In this document: positions 8,439 to 16,932 of the stretch, piece by piece
How positions within the stretch are numbered: the stretch's first letter is position 1
How the letters are laid out: every line of letters starts with the position of its first letter
DNA from: JAAYHC01 sp964483175
Lineage (GTDB): Bacteria; Bacillota; UBA5301
Assembly (NCBI GenBank): GCA_964483175.1
Contig: CAZAAT010000015.1
Location: forward strand, 1-38,778
Length of the DNA stretch: 38,778 bases
Direction of reading: 5' to 3'
Program-made: the position numbers and the translations under genes
The notes under the pieces: generated by a model
Database searches by the model: none
What the model saw: the letters and a program-made list of their open reading frames with translations, nothing else
What the model was told of the DNA's origin: nothing

Positions 8439-11400
8439 TTATCCTACTGTTAAGTCCGATAATTTTACCGAGACAACCTCGGAATATCCCTTCTTCTTTT
8501 GCATCGTAACCCCGTATAACATGTTAGCAGTTTCCATGGTGGTTCTGCGGTGGGTAATGACAATAAACTGGGTTCGTTGGGCAAACTCCTTCAAGACCTC
8601 ACCAAATCGATCCAAGTTAGCATCGTCAAGGGCTGCGTCCACCTCGTCCAAGATCGTAAACGGCGCCGGACTTACTTTTAGTATTGCCAAGAGCAAGCTG
8701 ATTGCAGTTAAGGACCTCTCACCACTTGACAATAAGGCTAGATTTTGCAATTTTTTCCCTGGTGGTTGAGCCATAATCTCGACCCCGGTTTCGGTGAGAT
8801 TATCTGGTTCGGTCAGAGTAAGAAAAGCCTCACCACCGCCAAAAAGCCGCGCAAACATCTGGCCAAACTCCTTTTGAATTTGGGCAAAAGTCGCGGCAAA
8901 CTGCTCTTCGGTAGTCTCTTCAATTTCAGTGATAACATTATCAAGATCCTGCTTGGCTTGGATCAGATCATTATACTGACCGGTCAAGAAATCAAAACGT
9001 TCTTTGGCTGCTTGGTACTCTGTTTCGGCATCAGGATTGATTGGCCCGAGCATCTTGAGCTTATTCTGGTACTCAGCGACTTTGGCTTTTGCTTGCTCCA
9101 AGTCAACCCCTACCAAATCGACCTGGTCTAACTCTTCTTCCATCAGGTCAAAGCTATCCTGCGCGCGTTCCAGCAGGGCTGCCTGCTCCGACCGGATTCG
9201 GATAAGTTCGAGTTCTTGCTCGTGAAGCTCGGAGGTAATATTGGCCACTTCCCGCCGCAGCAGACGCAACTTATTTTCATTCTCGGCTAATCCGGCTTGG
9301 AGCGTTTCTCTCGCGCTGCGCTTCTGGCGATACAAACCTACGATCTCATGCTTTTCTGCTTCCAAGCCTTCTTTAGCCTTACCGGCATTCTGGATGCCCG
9401 CCTTAGCCGCATTAATCTCCTGCTGAGCCTGGTTGATCAAGACTTGGCACTCATTAATCCGCCCGCTCAAAGACTCCTGGAAAGAGATAGCCTGCCTAAG
9501 CTCTGCCTCTAACCGATCAAGTTTTTCTTTTTCAATCGCCTGTTCGGTTTCAATCTGGCTAGCCACCGATCTCTGCCGGTCCAACTCCGCTTGGGCCTCT
9601 TGTACCAGGACCTTAGCCTGTGTCAAACCTTCTTGAGCTTGCTCTCGCTTGAAATTGGCCGCCTCTAGCTCTGCCCTTAGCTGTTCTTTTGTTTCAGCAG
9701 CGTCATTGCTGGCAATGCTTTGGATTCGCTCGGCATAGGTATGCTTGCGCTTATTCAAAGCCTCTATTGACTGAAGTAGTGCAGCCAACTCTTTTTGGAT
9801 GGCAACCTGCTCAAGACGTAACTCCGTATGTTGACGGTCACTATGGGTAAGCTCAACAGCTAAACGATCCTGCTCGGCAGCTAGTTCGGCTAGTGCGTTT
9901 GTGACCTTCTCGAGCTTCTCCGTGAGCTCCCCTACCTTCTCCGATAGTTCGGTAATGCGCCCCCTCCGTTGCAGCAGGCCACTGGTATTCTGCCGTTGGG
10001 AACCACCGGTCATGGACCCGCCGGGACGAATAATATCGCCGTCTAAGGTGACGACTTGGTAGCGGTAATTGGTCAGGCTTGCGATTTTCCTGGCGGTTGT
10101 TAGATTTTCGGCCACGAGAGAGCGGCCTAATAGGTAATCTTTAAGCCCAGACAACTTAGCCTCTGCTGAGACCATCTCCGAAGCTAATCCGATAAAACCA
10201 GCAACCGCTTTAACCTTAGCAAGTTCAGCCGAAGGGATTGGACGCCCGGTAATTATATTTAAGGGCAAAAAGGTAGCTCGCCCTGCTTTGTGCTGCTTCA
10301 ACCAAGCAATTGCTGCTTCAGCTGCCTGGTCATCAACAGAAACCAAACATTGGATATTGCTGCCCAAGGCAGTTTCGATGGCTAGTTCGTATCCTCGCGG
10401 CACCGCAACTAAATCTGCGACCACGCCAATGATCCCGGCTAGCCGACCTGACTGCATGGCCTGAACTACCCGTCTGACCCCGCCAAACAAGTCTTCCCCG
10501 CTCTCCTGCAAATTTTGGAGAGCACGAAGCTCAGAAGCTGCGCGGCCCAGTTCTTCCTTGACCAGTTCCTGCTGAGACCGCAGTTCCTTGATTCGTTCCT
10601 CAAGGCCGGCCTTGGCTGTAATTATCTCCTGCCTCCGGCTATCTAACGCGACCAGTTTTTCATTCGCTAGTCGAAGCGCTGCTTGGTTGGTCTGATGTTG
10701 TTCTTGTATTCCAGCGATCTCTGAATCGATCGCCTCAATTTGCTCCGCTATCCGAGCCAATTCAGCCGCAGCCTGTTCACCTTGGGTTTCAGCTACACTG
10801 AGACGGGACTCTAGCTCTTTGACACGATCCATCGCTGCAAAAAGCGCTTTTTCTGCGTTTGCCGCACTAGCAGAGGCCTCACTTAGCCTAACTTGGGCTG
10901 CACGTACACCCTCCCCGGCTGTAGTAGCTTCGCGCGTGATGTTTTCCGCGCGTTTCACAGCCGCAGCAAGCGCCTCGCGGCGCAAGTCGATATCGGCCTG
11001 AGCCTGGGAGATAGAGTTAGTTAGGGTATCGAGCTCCTTCTGACTGCGAATGAGTTCGCCCTGCCAGCGATCCTGTTTTTCTTCAGCCAAACGCAAATCA
11101 GCCTGGCATTGCTCCAATGCCCGAGTGATCTCAAGGTCTTGAAGGCGGAGCGCCTCCAAGTCCTGCTCTAGGGTGGTTAACGCTAACTTCTGCTCCTCCA
11201 GGGCGGCCTCGCCAACGCTCTGGCGGCTTAATGCCGCAGCCTGTTCGGTTTTGAGCTTGTCCACTTGAGAGCTGAATTGATTGGTCTGCTGTTTTCCGGT
11301 GGTATATCGCTCGGCCAACAATAAAATTTCGTTGGCTTGGAGCGCTTGTTGATACTCCCGGTAGCGTTCGGCTTTGTTGGCCTGCCTAGCCAACGGCCCT

Positions 11401-12005
11401 AACTGCCCCTTGATCTCATGAAGAATATCAGCTAAGCGAATCAGATTGGTCTCGGTCTCAGCAAGTCTACGTTGAGCCTCGTGTTTGCGGATCCGGAATT
11501 TAACGACCCCCGCAGCCTCTTCAAAAAACCGCTTACGATCCTCCGAATTGGGGCTTAAAATGGTGTCGATGTCTTGTTGGCCAAGAACGCAAAAAGCATC
11601 CCGCCCCACTCCGGTATCCATGAAAAGCTCTTGAATGTCACGGAGGCGACACGGATTGTTATTAATAAAAAATTCACTCTCTCCAGAGCGAAAGACCCGG
11701 CGCGAAATGACTATTTCAGCATAATCGAGATTTAGACGGCCATCTGAGTTATCCAGAGTCATGGTTACTTCGGCCATACCCACGGGTTTGCTCCCTTGGC
11801 TGCCGGCAAAAACCACATCTTCAAGTTTAGACCCACGAAGGTTCTTGATCCGCTGTTCACCTAGGATCCAGCGGATCGCATCAGCAATATTGCTTTTACC
11901 GCTCCCATTTGGTCCAACGATGCCCGTAATCCCTGGTTCGAATTCAAGGGTGGTGCGCTCGGCGAATGATTTGAAGCCCTGAAGCGATAAACGTGCCAGA
12001 TACAA
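8439..12005 (-). CDS. smc: Chromosome partition/condensin ATPase SMC
   Basis: About 1188 residues, normal for SMC. Walker A GPNGSGKS is at about 31-38. Two long coiled-coil arms flank a hinge at roughly 510-660 (LFGGVRRVVQAMQ through the GYELAIETALG and RATFLPLN motifs). The C-terminal head has the ABC signature LSSGERSL and Walker B FTILDEVDAAL. With ScpA and ScpB it forms bacterial condensin, which extrudes loops and helps segregate origins. I chose TTG 12005, giving MYLARLSLQGFKSFAER as in B. subtilis; upstream GTG codons at 12011 and 12017 are possible. ftsY follows almost immediately: the smc TAA overlaps an ATG. Confidence 0.97.
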   Translation of the reverse strand: MYLARLSLQGFKSFAERTTLEFEPGITGIVGPNGSGKSNIADAIRWILGEQRIKNLRGSKLEDVVFAGSQGSKPVGMAEVTMTLDNSDGRLNLDYAEIVISRRVFRSGESEFFINNNPCRLRDIQELFMDTGVGRDAFCVLGQQDIDTILSPNSEDRKRFFEEAAGVVKFRIRKHEAQRRLAETETNLIRLADILHEIKGQLGPLARQANKAERYREYQQALQANEILLLAERYTTGKQQTNQFSSQVDKLKTEQAAALSRQSVGEAALEEQKLALTTLEQDLEALRLQDLEITRALEQCQADLRLAEEKQDRWQGELIRSQKELDTLTNSISQAQADIDLRREALAAAVKRAENITREATTAGEGVRAAQVRLSEASASAANAEKALFAAMDRVKELESRLSVAETQGEQAAAELARIAEQIEAIDSEIAGIQEQHQTNQAALRLANEKLVALDSRRQEIITAKAGLEERIKELRSQQELVKEELGRAASELRALQNLQESGEDLFGGVRRVVQAMQSGRLAGIIGVVADLVAVPRGYELAIETALGSNIQCLVSVDDQAAEAAIAWLKQHKAGRATFLPLNIITGRPIPSAELAKVKAVAGFIGLASEMVSAEAKLSGLKDYLLGRSLVAENLTTARKIASLTNYRYQVVTLDGDIIRPGGSMTGGSQRQNTSGLLQRRGRITELSEKVGELTEKLEKVTNALAELAAEQDRLAVELTHSDRQHTELRLEQVAIQKELAALLQSIEALNKRKHTYAERIQSIASNDAAETKEQLRAELEAANFKREQAQEGLTQAKVLVQEAQAELDRQRSVASQIETEQAIEKEKLDRLEAELRQAISFQESLSGRINECQVLINQAQQEINAAKAGIQNAGKAKEGLEAEKHEIVGLYRQKRSARETLQAGLAENENKLRLLRREVANITSELHEQELELIRIRSEQAALLERAQDSFDLMEEELDQVDLVGVDLEQAKAKVAEYQNKLKMLGPINPDAETEYQAAKERFDFLTGQYNDLIQAKQDLDNVITEIEETTEEQFAATFAQIQKEFGQMFARLFGGGEAFLTLTEPDNLTETGVEIMAQPPGKKLQNLALLSSGERSLTAISLLLAILKVSPAPFTILDEVDAALDDANLDRFGEVLKEFAQRTQFIVITHRRTTMETANMLYGVTMQKKKGYSEVVSVKLSDLTVG

Positions 12006-12039
12006 AAGCACACCCACTTTTCACCAAAATACAGCTACC

Positions 12040-12048
12040 ATTTTATCA
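12040..12048 (-). promoter_or_regulatory. Possible extended -10 promoter for smc-ftsY
   Basis: TGATAAAAT on the minus strand fits an extended -10 element (TGnTATAAT with one mismatch). No good -35 is visible because the upstream bases belong to the terminator U tract. The position, about 35 bases before the smc start and just after a terminator, is what a promoter needs. Confidence 0.35.
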
Positions 12049-12056
12049 TAGCCCCT

Positions 12057-12090
12057 AAAAAAAAGAAACCCGCTTAGCCTACAAGCAGGG
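12057..12090 (-). terminator. Intrinsic terminator after the sigma factor gene
   Basis: The minus strand reads CCCTGCTT-GTAGGCT-AAGCGGG followed by TTTCTTTTTTTT. The stem has CCC/GGG and GCTT/AAGC with one bulged T, 5 bases after the sigma factor stop. The long U tract makes this a strong intrinsic terminator closing the fapR-to-sigma operon. Confidence 0.85.
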
Positions 12091-12095
12091 CAAAT

Positions 12096-12815
12096 CTAAT
12101 AATCCGAGGTTCCAACCCGGCGCATCTGGGGTAATTCAAAATCATAGTAAAGATCTTCACGGCGACGAGTTTTTTTGGGTACCTGTGGGTTAAGCAAAGA
12201 TCCGTATTTTGTAACAATTCGCTGTAGTTTTAACCGCACCCGCGTCCGAGCATTATCAATGACCTTTGGAGCAATGCCATACTCCTCTTGAATCTCATTA
12301 TAACTGTATCCCTCTAGTAGTTTGCGAATGACAGTATACTCAAGGATAGAAAGATGATCCCGTAAAAGCTGATCGATCCGTTCATCGATGAACCTGGACT
12401 CAATCGCCTCTTCAGGATTTGCTTTCCGATCATCGTTCTCGATAATATCCATTACCATCCGGGTTTCATCCAGATTAATGTAACTAAATAGAGAAATAGC
12501 ATCGTTTAAGGCGCGGTGCTTGTTACCATTAATCCGCTTAATCACATTGTAAATCTTGCGGATGATACAAATGTAGGCAAAAGAAGAGAATTTGATGTTA
12601 TATCTGGTATGATCATATTCGTTAACCGCATTGATCAGCCCGATCATACCTTCTTGCATCAAGTCTTCAAATTCGAAAAACTTGGCGTAATAATTGCGGA
12701 CAATATAGCGCACCAGTGGAGTATACTTTTCAACTAATTGCTCCATGGCATTGCAATCTCCGGCCCGAACACGCGCAAGCAGCTCTAGGTCACGAATCTG
12801 ATTATCCCCAGGCAT
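12096..12815 (-). CDS. Sigma-70 family RNA polymerase sigma factor (SigH-like)
   Basis: 239 residues. Region 2 runs from about 10 to 100: LLARVRAGDCNAMEQLVEKY, then the core-binding segment FEFEDLMQEGMIGLINAV (47-64), and KFSSFAYICIIRKIYNVIKR (75-94), which covers the -10 recognition helix. Region 3 is short. Region 4 has an HTH (about 158-200, YSYNEIQEEYGIAPKVIDNA). A basic-to-acidic tail of about 35 residues follows. The layout resembles sporulation sigma-H and other group 3 factors lacking region 1, but it is not a plain SigH match by eye, and I would not assign the name. Start ATG has GGGGGA upstream. It lies directly downstream of spoVS and upstream of a strong terminator. No anti-sigma gene is adjacent. 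Confidence 0.88.
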   Translation of the reverse strand: MPGDNQIRDLELLARVRAGDCNAMEQLVEKYTPLVRYIVRNYYAKFFEFEDLMQEGMIGLINAVNEYDHTRYNIKFSSFAYICIIRKIYNVIKRINGNKHRALNDAISLFSYINLDETRMVMDIIENDDRKANPEEAIESRFIDERIDQLLRDHLSILEYTVIRKLLEGYSYNEIQEEYGIAPKVIDNARTRVRLKLQRIVTKYGSLLNPQVPKKTRRREDLYYDFELPQMRRVGTSDY

Positions 12816-12888
12816 ACAGATTCCCCCACTAGTTTTCTTGGGTAATCTATATGCTTGTCTAGGCAGAATATTACTAAATGTGGCCTAG

Positions 12889-13149
12889 CTATCTTTTTTC
12901 CAACAAAAATTTGATGGCTGTCCGCTGCTGACCGTCGATGTCAATTTCATTAAACGAGGGGATCGCAACCAAATCAATCCCGTTTGGGGCGACGTAACCC
13001 CGCGCAATAGAAATCGCCTTAATAGACTGGTTTACCGCGGCGGCGCCAACGGCCTGTAACTCCGCACGCCCATGTTGTCTGACGAGAGCCGCAATTGCTC
13101 CTGCTAGTGATTTGGGGTTTGAGTTTGCTGATACCTTTAGTATTTCCAT
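12889..13149 (-). CDS. spoVS: Stage V sporulation protein S
   Basis: 86 residues, the full SpoVS length. It matches the family along its length: MEILKVSANSNPKSLAGAIA, then LQAVGAAAVNQSIKAISIARG, and a C-terminal IDGQQRTAIKFLLE. SpoVS has an Alba-like fold; in B. subtilis it affects septation timing and spore coat maturation, and its ligand is uncertain. Start ATG follows AGGAGG. It lies between an unknown protein and a sigma factor, within 75 bases of each. SpoVS supports a spore-forming lineage, though homologues occur in some non-sporulating bacteria. Confidence 0.95.
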   Translation of the reverse strand: MEILKVSANSNPKSLAGAIAALVRQHGRAELQAVGAAAVNQSIKAISIARGYVAPNGIDLVAIPSFNEIDIDGQQRTAIKFLLEKR

Positions 13150-13168
13150 ATGCTGATGCCTCCTGGTT

Positions 13169-13828
13169 CTATACTGCAGCTAATACAGCGAAGCGGCGGT
13201 TAAGAGAATCCAAAGTGGCTCTTACCGTGGCTAGAACAAGATCTCGTTCAACAATGCACGTCCCCAGCAAAGTCTCCTGGCGGTTCGGATAAAGGATGGT
13301 AACACAAGCAACAATCACGTCATTATGCGCAACCCGCTCAATGGAGGTAGACTCCAAGACCAATTGGCAAGTGTCCGGCAGGTACTGCGCCAGCGAATTC
13401 AATACAGCGTTAGCTACAATGCGCATCTTATTGGTCACCGTGTCAGGTCCCGCAGCTGTCCCACGTTTAACTTGCCCATTCAAGCCAAGCTCAACCGAGA
13501 CTTCCGAGACCAGACCGCGATTACGCATCTCGACCCCACAAATCTGCAACCGTAATGATTTCGGGGTTTTTTCTTTATTGCCGATCTGAGCAATGCTAAT
13601 AATCTTTTTATCAATAGTAATATTCCACCGCGATGTCAACAGCGTCTGGATATCCTGGGCTACGAATTTAGGGGCACGCTTTCCATCGTACAGAACGTGA
13701 ATCTCCACTAGAGTTCCACCGCGGTCGGTTACTAATCTACTAGAAACCACTCCAGAAATCTGGTTGATAACCGATTCGATCTCGCGCAAAAAATCGGTAG
13801 TTAAGCTACAAGATTGCCCCTTAGCCAA
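13169..13828 (-). CDS. Conserved-looking protein of unknown function
   Basis: 219 residues, no transmembrane segment or signal peptide seen. It appears to have two halves. The N-terminal half (1-92) contains VTDRGGTLVEIHVLYDGKRA and ends in DIQTLLTSRWNITIDKKIISIAQ, an alternating strand-helix pattern. The C-terminal half (93-219) is built of long strands (VSEVSVELGLNGQVKRG, HNDVIVACVTILY) and two helices, the last being ATVRATLDSLNRRFAVL. I recognise a pattern seen in uncharacterised Firmicutes proteins but cannot name a family. Start TTG 13828 has GGGGAGG about 9 bases upstream. It lies 19 bases from spoVS and 33 from rnc, so it is co-transcribed with both. Confidence 0.8.
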   Translation of the reverse strand: MAKGQSCSLTTDFLREIESVINQISGVVSSRLVTDRGGTLVEIHVLYDGKRAPKFVAQDIQTLLTSRWNITIDKKIISIAQIGNKEKTPKSLRLQICGVEMRNRGLVSEVSVELGLNGQVKRGTAAGPDTVTNKMRIVANAVLNSLAQYLPDTCQLVLESTSIERVAHNDVIVACVTILYPNRQETLLGTCIVERDLVLATVRATLDSLNRRFAVLAAV

Positions 13829-13861
13829 TTTTTTCGCCTCCCCGGATCGGTAAAATGTCAG

Positions 13862-14596
13862 TTAGCCTTTATAATTCTTTCCTATTTCAGAGTTTCCTTT
13901 ATCATGTAAATCCGCAAGCATCTGTAGGGTCTGTTTGGCGGCCTTTTGTTCCGCAGCCTTCTTCGTCCTACTCTCGCCCGAACCCCATTGCTGCCCGCCG
14001 AATTCAACCACCACCTCAAATTGACGGTCATGCGGAGGACCAAAGCATGCTATCTGCTGATATTCAGGGGTCGATGCATATAGCTTATAAACTTGTTCTT
14101 GCAGAATTCCTTTATAATCGGTATTCAAATCCGGATCGATCGACTCAAAAAATTGCTGCCACTGTGCCAAAACCCAGGATTTGGCCTCGTCTAGCCCGCG
14201 ATTGATCGTGAGCCAGCCGATTATCGCCTCAATGGCATCGGCCTGCACAGAAGGGCGAAAGTGCTGATTTTCATTACGGGCACCCGCCCCAAGTCGGAGT
14301 AGCTCCGAGATCCGCAACTGGTTAGCCAACTCTGCCAAGACCCGCTCCCGAACCAATTCACTCTTTAATCTGGTAAGAATGCCTTCGGGATAATCGGGAT
14401 AATTGATAAAAAGATACTCAGAAATAATGTACCCAAGAACCGCATCCCCTAAAAATTCCAACCGTTCATTGGACAAATTTCGGTTTCCGACTTCGTTCGC
14501 CCACGATGAATGGGTTAGCGCCTGAAAGAATGAGTCAACCTCTTCAGGATTGATCGGATATATTTCTCGTAGTTGGCGTAATTTTTCGGTGCCCAC
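13862..14596 (-). CDS. rnc: Ribonuclease III
   Basis: 244 residues. The catalytic domain has the signature NERLEFLGDAVL (43-54) with E47 and D51, and the second pair D120 and E123 in QADAIEAIIG. The double-stranded RNA-binding domain covers about 165-236 (DYKGILQEQVYK through GESRTKKAAEQKAAKQTL). It matures rRNA and processes structured mRNAs. The start is GTG at 14596, 2 bases after the fabF stop, with CGGAG 6 bases upstream. In B. subtilis rnc also follows the acp gene and precedes smc; here three genes intervene before smc. Confidence 0.97.
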   Translation of the reverse strand: MGTEKLRQLREIYPINPEEVDSFFQALTHSSWANEVGNRNLSNERLEFLGDAVLGYIISEYLFINYPDYPEGILTRLKSELVRERVLAELANQLRISELLRLGAGARNENQHFRPSVQADAIEAIIGWLTINRGLDEAKSWVLAQWQQFFESIDPDLNTDYKGILQEQVYKLYASTPEYQQIACFGPPHDRQFEVVVEFGGQQWGSGESRTKKAAEQKAAKQTLQMLADLHDKGNSEIGKNYKG

Positions 14597-14598
14597 GA

Positions 14599-15843
14599 TT
14601 AACTCCGGTAATATTTTAGTGCGATGACAGCATTATGACCGCCAAAACCAAAAGAGTTAGAAATGGCATATTCAATCTGACGCTTGCGCGCACCTTCCGG
14701 TACGTAATCGAGGTCACATTCCGGATCTGGAGTCTCATAATTAATGGTCGGTGCAAGCACGCCGTTATATACCGACAAAGCGGTTACGACACCTTCAACT
14801 CCACCGGCTGCCCCCAATAGATGACCGATCATCGACTTCACAGAGCTTACCGCTAGGTTGGAAACGTCACCAAGCGCAGCTTTGATCGCCTTAGTTTCCA
14901 TGGCATCATTAAGTTTGGTGCCGGTGCCGTGAGCATTAACATAGTCAACCTGCCCGCCACTGATCCCCGCTTCCGCCAAGGCTAACTTAATTGCCCGGGC
15001 AGCACCTTCCCCATTCGGCTCAGGCGCGGTAACATGATAAGCATCTGCAGTAGCCCCATAACCCACCACTTCACAATAAATCCGGGCGCCCCGGTTCAGG
15101 GCATGGCTAAGTTCTTCGAGCACCAAAATGCCAGCACCTTCTCCCATTACAAACCCGTCCCGTTCAGCATCAAAGGGCCGTGAAGCACGCTGGGGGTCAT
15201 CATTGCGGGTAGAAAGGGATCGGGCAGAGCAAAAACCGGCCAAAGCTAATGGCGAAATTGCAGCTTCAGCGCCGCCACACACCATCACATCAGCTTCACC
15301 GCGTTGAATCAGCCGGAAGGCTTCGCCGATCGAGTGGGTGCCGGAGGCACAGGCTGAAACACTGGCAAAGTTCGGACCCTTGGCACCGATGGCGATTGAG
15401 GTCTGGCCGGCAGCCATATCCGGTATCATCATCGGAACAAAAAATGGGCTAATCCGGGAGGGACCTTTGCGGAAAAGAGTATCATACTGATCGTGCAAGG
15501 TTTCCATTCCACCAATACCGGCGCCGATGACTACCCCGACTTTTTCCGGGTCAGCCTGTGGCTGCTCAGAAGCTAACCCACAGTCATTCCAAGCCATCAG
15601 CGCTGTGGCTACCGCAAACTGGGTAAAGCGATCCATCCGCCGAACTTCTTTACGATCCAAGAACTCCAAAGGGTCAAAATCCCTTACTTCACCAGCTATT
15701 TGGGTGGTATACTCACTGGCATCAAATCTGCTAATCGTATCGATCCCCGACCGGCCCTCCAACAATGCTTGCCAGGTCTTGTCCAGATTATTGCCAACCG
15801 GTGTAATAGCACCAAGTCCTGTTACTACGACTCTGCGTCCCAT
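14599..15843 (-). CDS. fabF: Beta-ketoacyl-ACP synthase II
   Basis: 414 residues. It performs the elongating Claisen condensation of acyl chains with malonyl-ACP. The Cys-His-His triad is visible: C165 in SACASGTHS, H305 in NAHGTGT and H341 in KSMIGHLLGAAGG. GFGGHNA near the C-terminus is also conserved. Start ATG has AGGAGG upstream. In B. subtilis fabF lies elsewhere with fabHA; here it is joined to the fapR operon between acpP and rnc. A GC-rich hairpin separates it from acpP. Confidence 0.98.
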   Translation of the reverse strand: MGRRVVVTGLGAITPVGNNLDKTWQALLEGRSGIDTISRFDASEYTTQIAGEVRDFDPLEFLDRKEVRRMDRFTQFAVATALMAWNDCGLASEQPQADPEKVGVVIGAGIGGMETLHDQYDTLFRKGPSRISPFFVPMMIPDMAAGQTSIAIGAKGPNFASVSACASGTHSIGEAFRLIQRGEADVMVCGGAEAAISPLALAGFCSARSLSTRNDDPQRASRPFDAERDGFVMGEGAGILVLEELSHALNRGARIYCEVVGYGATADAYHVTAPEPNGEGAARAIKLALAEAGISGGQVDYVNAHGTGTKLNDAMETKAIKAALGDVSNLAVSSVKSMIGHLLGAAGGVEGVVTALSVYNGVLAPTINYETPDPECDLDYVPEGARKRQIEYAISNSFGFGGHNAVIALKYYRS

Positions 15844-15862
15844 CGGTACCTCCTAATTTAGC

Positions 15863-15888
15863 GGAGGGGAGGGCAAGCCCACCCCTCC
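15863..15888 (-). repeat. GC-rich hairpin between acpP and fabF
   Basis: Bases 15863-15874 and 15877-15888 are inverted repeats (7 bp plus 4 bp with one A-A mismatch in between). There is no U tract after the stem on either strand, so it is not a standard terminator. A stable stem right after acpP may protect the 3' end of the acpP message and allow more ACP than FabF from one transcript. Confidence 0.6.
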
Positions 15889-15905
15889 AAATTGAATAAC
15901 CGCGA

Positions 15906-16139
15906 TTATTCAACCCGTTCTTTAATATAGTTGACTGCATCACCTACGGTAGCAATGCCTTCTGCGGCTTCATCCGGAATCTCTAAATCAAACTTGTCTT
16001 CAAAAGCCATGACCAACTCGACAATATCCAGAGAGTCCGCGCCCAAGTCATCAACAAAGGAGGCACTCATTGTGACCTCTTCCTCTGCCACACCCAACTG
16101 TTCAACCACAATATCCCTTACCTTTTCAAAAACGTCCAT
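15906..16139 (-). CDS. acpP: Acyl carrier protein
   Basis: 77 residues, highly acidic, with the phosphopantetheine site GADSLDIVEL; the modified serine is residue 36, as in E. coli ACP. It carries growing acyl chains in fatty-acid synthesis. Start ATG 16139 is set by GGAAGGAGG ending 8 bases upstream; an in-frame GTG at 16148 lies within that site. It lies between fabG and fabF. Confidence 0.98.
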   Translation of the reverse strand: MDVFEKVRDIVVEQLGVAEEEVTMSASFVDDLGADSLDIVELVMAFEDKFDLEIPDEAAEGIATVGDAVNYIKERVE

Positions 16140-16167
16140 AAATTTCACCTCCTTCCAAGATAAGAGC

Positions 16168-16911
16168 CTAATACATTACTAGCCCACCGTCAACGATTAA
16201 CGTTTGCCCGGTGATATAAGCAGCATCTTCGGATGCTAGAAAAGCAACTGCTTTGGCAACATCATCCGGACTGCCAAGTCGGTTCAAAGGAATATTACTG
16301 CGATACTGCTCAATTACTTCCGCGGAAAGTTTGGCAGTCATATCACTTTCAATAAATCCGGGAGCAACAGCATTTACCCGGATATTACGGGGTGCTGCTT
16401 CCCTGGCAATGGACTTGGTAAAGGCAATAATGCCGGCTTTTGCCGCTGCATAATTGGCCTGCCCGGCGTTACCGATTACCCCGACCACCGAAGCAATATT
16501 GATAATTGCACCGCTTCTTTGTTTAAACATCGGTCGCAAAACAGCTTTGGTACAATTATATACGCTAGTGAGGTTAGTATTAATCACCGAACTCCAAGCT
16601 TCTTCATTCATTCGGACTAATAACGTATCCCGGGTAATCCCGGCGTTATTAACCAGACAGTCCACTTTTCCCCAGGTCTGAAGGACCATTTCGATTAAAT
16701 CACCGGCCTGCCCGGGATCTCCGACATCTGCCTGGATGGCAATGGCCTCACCGCCATGGGTCTGGATAGCCTCTACTACCTCTTGGGCAGCCGTAGCACT
16801 ATTTAAATAATTGACCGCAACCTTTGCCCCCTGTGATCCAAAGCGCAAGGCGATGGCTTTGCCAATCCCTCGCGAACCACCAGTCACAATAACAACCTTA
16901 TCTGTAAACAC
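16168..16911 (-). CDS. fabG: 3-oxoacyl-ACP reductase
   Basis: 247 residues, a classical short-chain dehydrogenase that reduces beta-ketoacyl-ACP with NADPH. TGGSRGIG (10-17) binds the cofactor, NNAG is at 88-91, and the catalytic residues S141, Y154 and K158 are in SVVGVIG and YAAAK. NVRVN-type IRVNAVAPGFIESDM follows. Start GTG has GGAGGAGG upstream. It belongs to the fapR-plsX-fab operon and lies between fabD and acpP. Confidence 0.97.
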   Translation of the reverse strand: MFTDKVVIVTGGSRGIGKAIALRFGSQGAKVAVNYLNSATAAQEVVEAIQTHGGEAIAIQADVGDPGQAGDLIEMVLQTWGKVDCLVNNAGITRDTLLVRMNEEAWSSVINTNLTSVYNCTKAVLRPMFKQRSGAIINIASVVGVIGNAGQANYAAAKAGIIAFTKSIAREAAPRNIRVNAVAPGFIESDMTAKLSAEVIEQYRSNIPLNRLGSPDDVAKAVAFLASEDAAYITGQTLIVDGGLVMY

Positions 16912-16932
16912 AAGCCCGCCTCCTCCAGTTTA

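Noticed and set aside
8521..12000. Several plus-strand frames of 60-128 codons opposite smc
   Set aside because: They have no ribosome sites and mirror the coiled-coil codons; smc is continuous with all family motifs.
12858..12898. CTAGGC/GCCTAG inverted repeat with a T run on the plus strand, near the end of spoVS
   Set aside because: The loop is about 18 bases and no plus-strand gene ends there; not convincing as a terminator.
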